A stretch of 64,000 nt of DNA from Lysinibacillus sp. FSL W8-0992 (GTDB taxonomy: Bacteria > Bacillota > Bacilli > Bacillales_A > Planococcaceae): contig NZ_JBBOZQ010000001.1 in assembly GCF_038008685.1 (NCBI RefSeq), forward strand, positions 3,472,001-3,536,000, written 5' to 3'. Below are positions 15,509 through 23,550 of this stretch, one piece after another. The notes beneath the pieces were generated by a model, which saw nothing but the letters and a program-made list of their open reading frames with translations, was not told where the DNA came from and searched no databases. Position 1 is the stretch's first letter; each line of letters begins with the position of its first letter. Made by a program: the position numbers and the translations under genes.

Positions 15509-16750
15509 TTATTCCTTTTCTAAGTCAATTCTAAAGTACTCTAGTCTTTGCCCTGCTCCTAATGTGATTTTATAATCACCGATATGCTCGATGATTACAT
15601 TTCCAGTAAATTCTCTTTCTGAATAATGCACATCTTTTTCTGCAGCATAAGCTTCCCTTGCTTCTTTAGCTAGTTCATTAATCTTACTATCTAATGATGC
15701 TAGTTCTGGGTATGCTAGTTTAAAAAATTCTCTAGATAAATTAACTGTATCTTCGCTTGTAAAATCGAAATTAAATCGAATGTCTTTTGTATTATTGTTA
15801 TACAATAAGCTAATTTGAGTAGACATAAACCCTGGTGGTAATGTACTTACATAATTAGGCTCTTCTAATTGAATATTTGCACCTACCGCTTTATATTTGA
15901 AATTTGTTTTTTTAACAATTTCAACTCCCTCAATTAATAATTTCTTATGGCGAGGGTCATTAAAAGAATTTTCTTTAGCTTTATGAGCTTCAAAATTGGG
16001 ATCAACACTATAAAGTGATTTATCATTAGCCACAACTTTCTTAAAATCCTCTAAGCTCATCCCCATGCTTAACTTCGGAATATCCACTGGACCTTCTTCA
16101 ACAGGCTTACCATTGTTTTTTTCGTAGTTTAATGCTCTATACAAGAAAACAGCGTAATGCGCACGAGATAATGATTCATTTGGTTTAAATGTTCCATCAT
16201 CATAACCAGTTGTGATGTCTGCCTCATATAATGCCGCAATCGCTTTCCCCTCGTCACTAGTCTTACTTACGTCCTTGAAGGGATGCTCTGCCATTGCTTC
16301 TAAATTAAAAGCGTTAGCTAAAATTAACGCCATTTCCCCACGTGTTAAATCTTTAGTAGGGTTGAAATTTCCTTTTGCATCTGCTTTTATAACTCCTGCT
16401 TGTTGAAGCTGTTTAATAGCATCATGGTACATGTGTGATGACGGGATATCGTTATAAGCCTTTTCCGGTACTATTGGTGTTAATGATGTTACTCGTTTGA
16501 TTAGCACCGCAGCATGTTGACGATTAATCTTTGCATCAGGTTTAAAAGTTCCATCATCGTAACCAGTAATGATATTTTTATCACGCATTTCATTGATTAT
16601 TTTATAATACGGATGTGATTTCGTTACATCTTTAAAATCGCCAACTGAAGCTGTTTGAACAACTTCTGCTGTTACATTTAAAGGCGCAACTAATGCAGGT
16701 GTTACTAATGCAGACGCCATTGCTAAAAACATAATATTTTTATTTTTCAT
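15509..16750 (-). CDS. S-layer homology (SLH) domain surface protein
   Basis: 413 aa. A signal peptide (residues 1-29, ending PLNVTAE) is followed by three SLH repeats at about 38-88, 97-150 and 157-210. Each ends in TGYDDGTFKP or NFNP followed by R-x-[HE]-x-A/M (INRQHAAVLI, LTRGEMALIL, LSRAHYAVFL). SLH trimers anchor proteins to pyruvylated secondary cell-wall polymer. The C-terminal 200 residues (from SMGMSLEDFKKVV) form an unrecognised domain that ends ILEHIGDYKITLGAGQ-like. The ribosome binding site is modest. No transmembrane anchor or sortase motif is present. Confidence 0.92.
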   Translation of the reverse strand: MKNKNIMFLAMASALVTPALVAPLNVTAEVVQTASVGDFKDVTKSHPYYKIINEMRDKNIITGYDDGTFKPDAKINRQHAAVLIKRVTSLTPIVPEKAYNDIPSSHMYHDAIKQLQQAGVIKADAKGNFNPTKDLTRGEMALILANAFNLEAMAEHPFKDVSKTSDEGKAIAALYEADITTGYDDGTFKPNESLSRAHYAVFLYRALNYEKNNGKPVEEGPVDIPKLSMGMSLEDFKKVVANDKSLYSVDPNFEAHKAKENSFNDPRHKKLLIEGVEIVKKTNFKYKAVGANIQLEEPNYVSTLPPGFMSTQISLLYNNNTKDIRFNFDFTSEDTVNLSREFFKLAYPELASLDSKINELAKEAREAYAAEKDVHYSEREFTGNVIIEHIGDYKITLGAGQRLEYFRIDLEKE

Positions 16751-17207
16751 TTACAATTCCCACTTTCGGTAATTCCCTTTTATTACTTATATTGTAACCT
16801 CCTTTCTGAAAGAGCACAAAAAACGCTCATTTCAATAAACGATTGTACGTCAAAAAAAAGCATAATTCGTTCACTAAATGTTGCTTTGACATAAAGTTTG
16901 GTCATAAAAATACCACAGACGACCAGTATTTTACAATAAATATAAAGAATGAGTTTGAAAAGGGATTGATCAAAATGGAATCTTTATCGGCAGTTATTAG
17001 TTTCGTTTTTAAAAAGTTCTGTTTATTTCGTAATGGTGTTGTTCAACAATCGCGCACGTTTGTTGAATAAAGTAACTAGCATTTTTAAATTGCATTTATT
17101 ATTTTTCCAATAACTATATTATTTCATTTACTATTTCAACTTTTTTAAGGGATAATATCTTTAATGAGGTAATCTTATTTCATTATTAATAGAAAGAGGT
17201 GGATAAT
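16751..17207. other. Intergenic stretch between SLH gene and DUF4238 gene
   Basis: 457 bases. The left end has a GGAGG (minus strand, 16798-16802) too far from the SLH start to serve it. The rest is AT-rich with repeat copy 6 at 16972-17072. A 75-codon frame on the plus strand (16843-17070) runs through the repeat without a ribosome binding site and is not called. Confidence 0.5.
16972..17072. repeat. Dispersed palindromic repeat, copy 6, with extended flank
   Basis: Core ttcaacaatcgcgcacgttt and gttgaa (17042-17067), preceded by aatggtgttg and the about 70-base flank shared with copy 5. The flank is open in one frame (MESLSAVISFVFKKF) in copy 6 but broken in copy 5. Confidence 0.65.
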
Positions 17208-17744
17208 ATGTCTAACAACTCTAAATATCATCATTTAATACCACGCACATATATGAGGTCGTGGAAACACTTTCAAAATTCAATTTACATAATTTACAAA
17301 AAAGATTTAAAAACAATTAAAGAAAAAAATATTGATAATATTGGTGGAATTAATCATTATCACTCAATTATAGCAGGTATGATAAATGTAAATGCCGAAC
17401 AATGTAATATTATATTTGAACCACTTAAAGATTTTACAATTATGTATGATGAATATAAAATTGAAACTAATGACGAACTTAATCACTACTTTTATGAGTA
17501 CGATAAATGGAATATTTATTATCCTAACGGGAAAAAAATTTCAAAGGCCTTAAAAAATGAAATTTTTCAAAAAATAAAATCTAATCGTATTAAAGATATA
17601 GAAAATACTTGGAGTACAAACTATGAGAGTGATTGGAATAATATTATAGAAAAGCTATCTCAACTAGCAGTTGCAGGTAATCCTCTAATTGATTTAAATT
17701 ATGACTTTAAAAAGAAGATTATTGACTTTATTGTCTCATTTTAA
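17208..17744 (+). CDS. DUF4238 family protein, C-terminally truncated
   Basis: 178 aa from ATG 17208 with agaaagaggtgg upstream. The N-terminus KYHHLIPRTYMRSWKHFQNS matches the DUF4238 signature (H-x-x-x-P-x-x-Y-L/M), and INHYHSI and the following part fit the family. Members usually reach about 280-330 residues; this one stops after IDFIVSF, where the family continues with a Q-x-x-R segment. The stop lies about 60 bases before the start of repeat copy C (17805), so the gene was probably cut when that copy was joined. The function of the family is unknown, though it occurs in accessory islands. Confidence 0.65.
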   Translation: MSNNSKYHHLIPRTYMRSWKHFQNSIYIIYKKDLKTIKEKNIDNIGGINHYHSIIAGMINVNAEQCNIIFEPLKDFTIMYDEYKIETNDELNHYFYEYDKWNIYYPNGKKISKALKNEIFQKIKSNRIKDIENTWSTNYESDWNNIIEKLSQLAVAGNPLIDLNYDFKKKIIDFIVSF

Positions 17745-17804
17745 AAATAACTTGTTAAATTTTTGTACATTTTATAAAGAACACTGATGACTCAGATTTT
17801 TTTC

Positions 17805-18713
17805 ATTATCTCTAACTCACCTGCAGTCTCAAAATGCTATAAGCTTTGGTAAAGCAACAAGCGATTTCTCATTGTAGAGAAATCGCTTGTTTTTTATAAC
17901 TGATAGAGCTTTGTATATTTTTCTTGTAAGTAGTTTGCAAGATACTTGGCATTTAAGCCTTCACCTGTCGCCTCTTGTAATAGCTCAAACGGTTTTTTCA
18001 GCGCACCGTATTGATGTACTTTCTCCGTTAACCACTCACGTATTGGCAGGAGCTCGCCATTTGCAAGTAAGTCATCGAAGTTTGGAAGATCTTTATCCAT
18101 CGCATGCTTCCATTGCGCTGCATATATCATCCCTAGTGCGTAGGATGGGAAGTAACCAAACATGCCCCCTGCCCAGTGCACGTCTTGTAAAACGCCTTTG
18201 GCATCGTTGTCAGGTCGGATGCCTAAATATTCTTCATACTTAGCATTCCACACTTCTGGAAGGTCTTTGGCTAGCAAGTCTCCATTGAACAAATCACGTT
18301 CAATTTCGTAACGAATCATAATATGCAGTGGATACGTTAGCTCATCCGCTTCAATTCGAATAAGTGATGGTTCTACCATATTAATGGCACGAAGAAAATC
18401 AACTAATGGGATTTCTCCAAACTGTTCTGGCGAATGCTTTTGCAAGCGTTCATAGTTATGCTCCCAAAACTTTTCATTTCGTCCGACAAGATTTTCATAG
18501 AATAGTGATTGCGATTCATGGATGCCCGTCGATGTTCCCATTGCTAACGGTGTACCTGCAAGTTTGGCATCAATATTTTGCTCATACATGGCATGCCCAC
18601 ATTCATGAATTGTGCCAAAGATGGCCGAACGGAAATCATGCTCATCATATTTCGTTGTAATACGCGCATCTCCATGATTGATGCCAATCATGAAAGGGTG
18701 AACACTTTCATCT
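17805..18713. repeat. Large direct repeat, copy C (cbaA tail relic + terminator + 3' ypwA)
   Basis: Partner of copy B at 8090-9000. It starts with attatctctaactcacc, the relic of the end of cbaA, and continues into the intact ypwA gene; the match to B ends at 18713. Together B and C bracket 8.8 kb. Confidence 0.9.
17857..17896. terminator. Terminator, third copy of the cbaA hairpin
   Basis: Same 14-bp stem as at 2039, arms 17857-17870 and 17877-17890, then six T. It now acts for plus-strand transcripts arriving from the DUF4238 gene. The minus-strand ypwA stop lies in the T-tract. Confidence 0.85.
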
Positions 18714-19396
18714 AAGCGACCCGCTTCAAAATCATAGCCAAGATGTGCAAGCATTTCTAATGATAATGCTCGCTGTGCTTCTCTCGGAAATTGTTTAAAT
18801 AACATACTTGTATCTGGTTTATTCGGAGAAGCTGCGATTTTTTGTACAAGTGACACTATCGTTTCACGTAATTCACCAAATACTTGATCTAGCACATCGG
18901 TAGTCATATCTGGTTCATATAAATCGAGTAACGTATTGTATGTAGAGCCGTTTTTAATGCCCCAATATTGAATAAATTTCTTTTGCCATTGAATGATTTC
19001 CTCTAAATAAGGTAAAAATTGCGCAAAATTATTCGTTGCTTTTGCTTCTTCCCAAACCGTTTCTGCTTTCGCTTGTAAAATAACATATTCTTTATACTCT
19101 TCAGCTGGAATCTTTTTATTTTGATCGTAATTTTTGCGCACTTCCTCCACTAAACGTCGTGTAACATAATCAAGGTCTGTTTTTTGAGCTTCTAAAGCAG
19201 TTAGTAGTTCCCCTAATTGTTCACTCGTTTGCATATCAAATAAGGAGGCCGATAATGTGCCCACTACTTCTGAACGCTGCGCTAATCCCTTCTTAGGAGC
19301 ACCAGTGCGCATATCCCAATACATCACACCTAGCGCTTCCTGATAGTGCTGCATTTTTTTCACATAGTCTGTAAATTGCTGTACAGTCAAATCCAA
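17894..19396 (-). CDS. ypwA: M32 family metallocarboxypeptidase (Taq carboxypeptidase type)
   Basis: 500 aa, normal for the family. Zinc-dependent removal of C-terminal residues in the cytoplasm. The HExxH motif is HECGH near residue 264, within the family signature IHECGHAMYEQN, followed by the GTSTGIHESQS segment that carries the third ligand. Other family blocks are YWDMRTGAPKKG near the N-terminus and GINHGDARITTKYDE. Start is TTG with AAGGGGGATGA upstream. In B. subtilis ypwA adjoins ypvA; here the eut operon lies between them. A 5'-truncated near-copy lies at 8181-9000. Confidence 0.95.
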   Translation of the reverse strand: MDLTVQQFTDYVKKMQHYQEALGVMYWDMRTGAPKKGLAQRSEVVGTLSASLFDMQTSEQLGELLTALEAQKTDLDYVTRRLVEEVRKNYDQNKKIPAEEYKEYVILQAKAETVWEEAKATNNFAQFLPYLEEIIQWQKKFIQYWGIKNGSTYNTLLDLYEPDMTTDVLDQVFGELRETIVSLVQKIAASPNKPDTSMLFKQFPREAQRALSLEMLAHLGYDFEAGRLDESVHPFMIGINHGDARITTKYDEHDFRSAIFGTIHECGHAMYEQNIDAKLAGTPLAMGTSTGIHESQSLFYENLVGRNEKFWEHNYERLQKHSPEQFGEIPLVDFLRAINMVEPSLIRIEADELTYPLHIMIRYEIERDLFNGDLLAKDLPEVWNAKYEEYLGIRPDNDAKGVLQDVHWAGGMFGYFPSYALGMIYAAQWKHAMDKDLPNFDDLLANGELLPIREWLTEKVHQYGALKKPFELLQEATGEGLNAKYLANYLQEKYTKLYQL

Positions 19397-19555
19397 TCAT
19401 CCCCCTTTTTTCACCTTATTAGTTTAGCATATTTTCGAATATTTTGTATATTTTGGACTTTTGAATTTTGAAGAAAAGCTCTCCTGAAAATTTAATGAAA
19501 TCTTTGTATAATAAAAATCACCTAGAGACTACTAAAAAAGAAAAAAGGGTTTCAA

Positions 19556-19711
19556 ATGAAATATTTCTGGTATTTTATTTTTGGAGGTTTGTTGGGATTA
19601 CTACTTTCATACATTGCGACTGAAATATCATGGATAGTGGCTTTTTTAACCCTGGGCATTGTAGCGGTCATAGCCTTCTGTGCCAGTCACCCAAACAATT
19701 CTGACAATTGA
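19556..19711 (+). CDS. Small membrane protein (51 aa)
   Basis: Begins MKYFWYFIFGGLLGLLLSYI and continues with a second hydrophobic span (WIVAFLTLGIVAVIAF), ending SHPNNSDN. Two helices with a tight ATEIS turn. AAAAAAGGG lies 5 bases before the ATG. The family is not recognised. Divergent from ypwA. Confidence 0.65.
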   Translation: MKYFWYFIFGGLLGLLLSYIATEISWIVAFLTLGIVAVIAFCASHPNNSDN

Positions 19712-19802
19712 AATCTATATAGACTGCCAGTTTGGTAATTAATGACTAGCCAAGTAATAATCCACGGAGACTCCCGCTAGATTGCATCTCCCCATACCTT
19801 AC

Positions 19803-19907
19803 CAGCGATTTCGGTAGGTTAATCGGCGGTTTTCATAGGTTTACCGGCGATTTCTATGATTCTATCGGCGGTTCGCGCAGTTCTTCCGGCGATTCCCCCA
19901 CATGGGT
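19803..19907. repeat. Intergenic array with exact 21-bp period, five units
   Basis: Unit heads cagcgatt, cggcggtt, cggcgatt, cggcggtt and cggcgatt begin at 19803, 19824, 19845, 19866 and 19887. Heads alternate gatt/ggtt, while the rest of each unit varies. One frame reads as heptads (IGGFHRF, TGDFYDS, IGGSRSS) but has no start codon. The same period and head occur at 45270. Confidence 0.8.
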
Positions 19908-19939
19908 AATAGTCTCTTATTTAAATCAAATGAAAAGTA

Positions 19940-19971
19940 GCTCCCTTCTATATGAAGGGAGCCTCTATTTT
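19940..19971. terminator. Hairpin between the 51-aa gene and mdh
   Basis: gctcccttc (19940-19948) pairs with gaagggagc (19954-19962), followed by ctctatttt. A likely bidirectional terminator for the convergent small gene and the eut operon end. Confidence 0.65.
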
Positions 19972-20071
19972 AAATTGGGGATTTCATGTTCATGTTCGGT
20001 TTCCAATCAAACATATTTTAAAACAATTTATATATCGTTGGGGAAACGCTATATAAATTAAAAGTTACTAG

Positions 20072-21016
20072 TTAAATGTTTTGGCAAATTTGTAATACTT
20101 GCTTAACGGCTTCTGCTGATTGATTGAGTGCCGTTTTTTCTTCATGTGTCAGGTGTAATTCAATGACCGATTCAATGCCATTGCCGCCTAAAATCGTCGG
20201 TACACCTAAAAATAAATCATTGTAGCCGTACTCCCCTTCTAACAGGGCGATCGAAGGAATAATTTTTCGCTGATCCTTCATAATAATTTCGACCATTTGA
20301 GCACAGGCTGCTGCTGGTGCATAATAAGCACTGCCATTTCCTAATAAACCAACAATTTCGCCGCCACCTTTACGTGTACGTTCGACGATTTGCTGTAGTT
20401 TATCTTGCGGAATAAGCTTTTCTAATGGGATGCCCCCTGCATAGGAATAGCGGATTAATGGCACCATTTCATCACCATGTCCACCTAATACAAACCCTGA
20501 TACATCTTCGGGAGCAATTTGTAACTCTTGCGCTATAAATGCATTAAATCGCGCGGTATCTAACACACCAGATTGACCGATGATACGATTTTTTGGAAAG
20601 CCTGTTTCCTTATAGCAAACATAAGTCATTGCATCAACAGGATTGCTTAAAACGACTACAATGCTATTAGGGGCATACTGTTTTATTTGTTTCGAAACAT
20701 GCTGAATGATTTTAGCATTTGTTGTAACTAAATCATCTCGACTCATTCCTGGTTTCCGAGGGATACCTGCCGTAATAATAACGATAGATGCACCTGCAAT
20801 ATCCTCATAATTACTCGTTCCATGTATAGATACATTAAACTTTTCAATCGGTCCTGTTTGTAATAAATCCAGTGCCTTTCCTTTTGTTGGATTTTCGGCT
20901 TCTGGAATATCTAGCAACACTACATCACCTAATTCCTTTTGTGCCAAGAATAAGCTTAATGTTGCACCAGTGTGACCAGCTCCAATAACAGCAATTTTAT
21001 TTTTGCGAAATGCCAT
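20072..21016 (-). CDS. mdh: Malate dehydrogenase (LDH-like), last gene of the eut operon
   Basis: 314 aa, NAD-dependent malate/oxaloacetate interconversion. The Rossmann motif [11 protein letters not shown] is at residues 10-20. The substrate loop [16 protein letters not shown] carries the double-Arg pattern of malate rather than lactate enzymes. The catalytic Asp-His pair is in [11 protein letters not shown] and [11 protein letters not shown]. It is close to housekeeping Bacillus Mdh but has drifted in many surface positions. The start has GAGGTGAAGCATA, 11 bases after the BMC gene, so it is cotranscribed with eut. There is no encapsulation-type terminal helix beyond the usual fold. A dehydrogenase here could regenerate NAD+ in the absence of EutG; that is inference. 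Confidence 0.9.
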   Translation of the reverse strand: MAFRKNKIAVIGAGHTGATLSLFLAQKELGDVVLLDIPEAENPTKGKALDLLQTGPIEKFNVSIHGTSNYEDIAGASIVIITAGIPRKPGMSRDDLVTTNAKIIQHVSKQIKQYAPNSIVVVLSNPVDAMTYVCYKETGFPKNRIIGQSGVLDTARFNAFIAQELQIAPEDVSGFVLGGHGDEMVPLIRYSYAGGIPLEKLIPQDKLQQIVERTRKGGGEIVGLLGNGSAYYAPAAACAQMVEIIMKDQRKIIPSIALLEGEYGYNDLFLGVPTILGGNGIESVIELHLTHEEKTALNQSAEAVKQVLQICQNI

Positions 21017-21027
21017 TATGCTTCACC

Positions 21028-21369
21028 TCAATTGTCCGTAGCTTCTGTCGTTTTTTTAGCACGCACGGGGGTTGGTGCTATTTTTTTCTTTGGCGTTTCT
21101 GGTCCTTTAATCATGTTGAATACTTCTTCGTCAGGTCTAGGAATGACATGAGCGCTTAACAATTCTCCAACGCGCTTAGCTGCCTCTTTGCCAGCATCGA
21201 CTGCTGCTTGTACCGATCCAACATCACCTTTTACGACGATGGTCACGATACCACCATCCACAAATTCTTGTTTGACAATCGTGACATCAGATGCCTTAAT
21301 CATCGCATCTGCTGCTTCGTAAGAGCCTACTAATCCCTTTGTTTCTATCATGCCAATTGCACTACTCAT
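21028..21369 (-). CDS. BMC-domain hexameric shell protein with basic C-terminal tail
   Basis: 113 aa from ATG 21369 (GAGGTGAGGACA upstream); a longer frame to 21390 lacks a good site. Residues 3-88 are one BMC (Pfam 00936-type) domain: AIGMIETKGLVGSYEAADAM, GGIVTIVVKGDVGSVQAAVD, HVIPRPDEEV. The remaining 25 residues (GPETPKKKIAPTPVRAKKTT) form a Pro/Lys/Thr-rich extension that the second BMC-H protein, EutM, does not have. The start overlaps the eutN stop by 8 bases. Probably a minor hexamer whose tail faces the lumen or cytosol and contacts cargo. Confidence 0.92.
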   Translation of the reverse strand: MSSAIGMIETKGLVGSYEAADAMIKASDVTIVKQEFVDGGIVTIVVKGDVGSVQAAVDAGKEAAKRVGELLSAHVIPRPDEEVFNMIKGPETPKKKIAPTPVRAKKTTEATDN

Positions 21370-21646
21370 TGTCCTCACCTCGCATAACATCTGTTGAATC
21401 TATAATACCTATTACAACTGCATCAATAGGAAGTGGATTATCTTTCATAATATAACGGGATGATCCCCCACTCGTAATGAGCACATTATCGCCAATGCCT
21501 GCCCCTATGCGATCAGCTGCAACCATTTCCGTGCGAATTGGCTGCTGATTAGAGTCAATTGGTTGAATAATTAATAGCTTTAAGCCATTCAACCCTTCTT
21601 CCTTGCGTGTTGCCCAAACGCTTCCAATCACTCTTCCCATCTGCAT
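21362..21646 (-). CDS. eutN: EutN/CcmL-type pentameric shell vertex protein
   Basis: 94 aa. Residues 1-85 fit the EutN/CcmL beta-barrel that caps microcompartment vertices: MQMGRVIGSVWATRKEEGL, LLIIQPID, AADRIGAGIGDNVLITSGGS and PIDAVVIGIIDS. The ATG is preceded by AGAGGGTGAGTTC. It is coupled by overlap to the following BMC gene and lies 36 bases downstream of pduL-2. Confidence 0.95.
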   Translation of the reverse strand: MQMGRVIGSVWATRKEEGLNGLKLLIIQPIDSNQQPIRTEMVAADRIGAGIGDNVLITSGGSSRYIMKDNPLPIDAVVIGIIDSTDVMRGEDNE

Positions 21647-21682
21647 GAACTCACCCTCTTTATGTTGCCTGGATAATACTTA

Positions 21683-22555
21683 TTATTCAGAGCGAATCGT
21701 TAATTTTTTATTCAACTCTCTTATTTTGTCATAAGCTAGCGCTGTTACGATGGTTCTTTTCGGCACAACAATTTCTTGAGCTTCTATTTCAAGCACTTCC
21801 ACCTGTGAAAGGAGCTTTTTTTCAAAATGATAAATCGATTGTTTTTCCGGCGTTTGATTTACGACTACAGAGCGTTCTTTCGCAGTCATCGGTTCAATCG
21901 CTTGGCTATTGACGATTTCAGCAAAAGCGCCTTGTTGAATCAAGCCTGCATTTGCTTCATCTGTATCAATATGCATTTCCAAGCGATAGCGTTCAGACAC
22001 GCGAATAATCACATTGGATAAAATAATAGGCCGTATTCCCTGAACGTTGATTTGCACTGACTGCCCATCCACTACTTGGAATCTCACGCTATCTGCAGGT
22101 GACATATGAATATGAGCTTGTGCAATAATGAGACCTTCTGTTAGTACGACACTACCTTTTGGTCCAATTAGCGTAACAGGGCTTGAGCCTTTAATATCTC
22201 CAGATACTCTTAATGGTGGCTTGACGCCAAGTTTCATCGCATCTGTCCAGCTAACTTCCACTTGTGTTAAAGCGCGTGCTGGACCTAATATGCGAACCCT
22301 TTCAATAGAGCCTTTAGGTCCCGCAATAACTACCGTTTCTTCAGCTGCAAATTGGCCTGGCTGTGACAGCTCAAATTTGGGCGTTAATTGATAATTTTCG
22401 CCAAAAAGTTGCTCCACTTCTGCCTGTGCAAGATGAACATGTCGAGCTGATACACCGATAGGAATTTTACCGTCATCTGGTGGGGAAGGCTGATTTTTTA
22501 ATACTTGCTGTAAAACTTCTTCAACGATTTTTTGCACTAATTGTTCCTGCATCAA
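21683..22555 (-). CDS. pduL: PduL-type phosphotransacylase with N-terminal targeting helix and C-terminal extension
   Basis: 290 aa, about 90 longer than ordinary PduL. Converts acetyl-CoA and phosphate to acetyl-phosphate. Residues 2-19 (MQEQLVQKIVEEVLQQVL) form an amphipathic helix of the encapsulation-peptide type, then a Pro-rich linker. The PduL core spans about 30-215 with metal-site motifs SARHVHL, AQAHIHM and EMHIDTDEANAG. Residues 216-290 are an additional segment ending VPKRTIVTALAYDKIRELNK, similar to short TPLA-type segments found in other microcompartment proteins, with function unclear. It follows a second, shorter pduL by 12 bases. RBS GGAGGAGGTTTG. Confidence 0.9.
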   Translation of the reverse strand: MMQEQLVQKIVEEVLQQVLKNQPSPPDDGKIPIGVSARHVHLAQAEVEQLFGENYQLTPKFELSQPGQFAAEETVVIAGPKGSIERVRILGPARALTQVEVSWTDAMKLGVKPPLRVSGDIKGSSPVTLIGPKGSVVLTEGLIIAQAHIHMSPADSVRFQVVDGQSVQINVQGIRPIILSNVIIRVSERYRLEMHIDTDEANAGLIQQGAFAEIVNSQAIEPMTAKERSVVVNQTPEKQSIYHFEKKLLSQVEVLEIEAQEIVVPKRTIVTALAYDKIRELNKKLTIRSE

Positions 22556-22567
22556 ACCTCCTCCTTA

Positions 22568-23182
22568 TTAAAATGATTTAACAATTCTTCCCTTTGCTTG
22601 CTGTTCAATAAAGCCTGCATTCGCTTCATCTGTATCGATATGCATTTCTAAGCTAAAATCATTCGATACACGCACGACTACGCCGCGGAATGTTACAGGT
22701 CTTTCACTGTCAACTTCTACAGAGACTAATTCATTATTGTTGACTTCAAATACTCGCGCATCTTCTTCTGTCATATGAATATGTGCTTGTGCAATAATGA
22801 CTCCCTGCTCTATCATAATTTCTTGTCGTTGATTAATTAGTTTGATGCTAGCTGAATTTGCGATATCTCCCGATTGCCTTACAGGAGGGGTTAAACCTAA
22901 TTTCATTGCATCTGTTCGACTAATTTCCACTTGCGTTGCTGCTCTAACAGGTCCTAATACACGCACATTGTGAATAACACCTTTTGGTCCTTCAATAGAA
23001 ACACGCTCTTTTGCTGCAAACTGTCCTGGCTGAGAAAGATCGAAATCCTTCGTCAACGTTGCGTTTGGACCAAATAGTGCTTGTAAATCCTCTTCACTTA
23101 CATGTATATGACGAGCTGAAATGGCAACTGGAAAAGCTTTTGATTTTATGTTCAAGTTAGCCACCTCTAAATCTAGTAACAA
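22568..23182 (-). CDS. pduL: PduL-type phosphotransacylase (core form)
   Basis: 204 aa, normal PduL length. The two beta-barrel halves and the zinc-site motifs are present: SARHIHV near residue 22, AQAHIHM near 130, and EMHIDTDEANAG near 180. The N-terminus (MLLDLEVANLNIKSKAF) lacks an obvious encapsulation helix, unlike the neighbouring paralogue. The two copies share the order of all motifs and come from a tandem duplication, now far diverged. The product replaces EutD in recycling CoA inside the compartment and forms acetyl-phosphate for ATP synthesis by acetate kinase, which is not in the window. Confidence 0.92.
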   Translation of the reverse strand: MLLDLEVANLNIKSKAFPVAISARHIHVSEEDLQALFGPNATLTKDFDLSQPGQFAAKERVSIEGPKGVIHNVRVLGPVRAATQVEISRTDAMKLGLTPPVRQSGDIANSASIKLINQRQEIMIEQGVIIAQAHIHMTEEDARVFEVNNNELVSVEVDSERPVTFRGVVVRVSNDFSLEMHIDTDEANAGFIEQQAKGRIVKSF

Positions 23183-23200
23183 TTATTTTTTGCTGATGGC

Positions 23201-23238
23201 AGGCATTCATCTCCATCTACAGTAAGAGATGAATGCCT
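23201..23238 (-). other. Hairpin between eutM and pduL
   Basis: Perfect 13-bp stem aggcattcatctc (23201-23213) with gagatgaatgcct (23226-23238) and no T-tract. It is the only sizeable gap inside the structural genes. It probably stabilises or processes the mRNA after eutM, whose shell protein is needed in large amounts. Confidence 0.6.
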
Positions 23239-23255
23239 CCCTTTCAAAGCTGTAA

Positions 23256-23534
23256 TTAAGCTTCTGCTTTTGGCAAGATTAATTCTAATTCGTTATGCGG
23301 GCGTGGAATTACATGCACAGATAGAAGTTCTCCAACACGTTGAGCTGCTGCTGCACCTGCATCCGTTGCTGCTTTTACTGCGCCTACATCGCCTCGAACT
23401 AAGACAGTGACAATTCCGCCACCAACATGTACTTTTCCAACTAAATTAACACTTGCAGCCTTCACCATTGCATCCGCCGCTTCAATTGCTCCTACAAGAC
23501 CTTTTGTTTCTACCATTCCTAATGCTGTACTCAT
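23256..23534 (-). CDS. eutM: EutM-type hexameric BMC shell protein
   Basis: 92 aa, almost entirely one BMC domain: [20 protein letters not shown], then [20 protein letters not shown] and [10 protein letters not shown]. This is the canonical major facet protein of the ethanolamine compartment. The ATG is preceded by GGAGGAATGACAA. The gene is followed by a 13-bp hairpin that may raise its mRNA level relative to downstream genes. Confidence 0.95.
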   Translation of the reverse strand: MSTALGMVETKGLVGAIEAADAMVKAASVNLVGKVHVGGGIVTVLVRGDVGAVKAATDAGAAAAQRVGELLSVHVIPRPHNELELILPKAEA

Positions 23535-23550
23535 TTGTCATTCCTCCAAA

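Noticed and set aside
16843-17070. 75-codon plus-strand frame
   Set aside because: Runs through repeat copy 6, lacks a ribosome binding site, and the same text is broken in copy 5.
2079-17804. Integrative element with integrase and att sites
   Set aside because: No integrase, relaxase or intact transposase is present; the only long direct repeats are the ypwA segments, which fit homologous recombination better.
19803-19907. CRISPR array
   Set aside because: The 21-bp units have only an 8-base conserved head, no direct repeat/spacer division, and no cas genes nearby.
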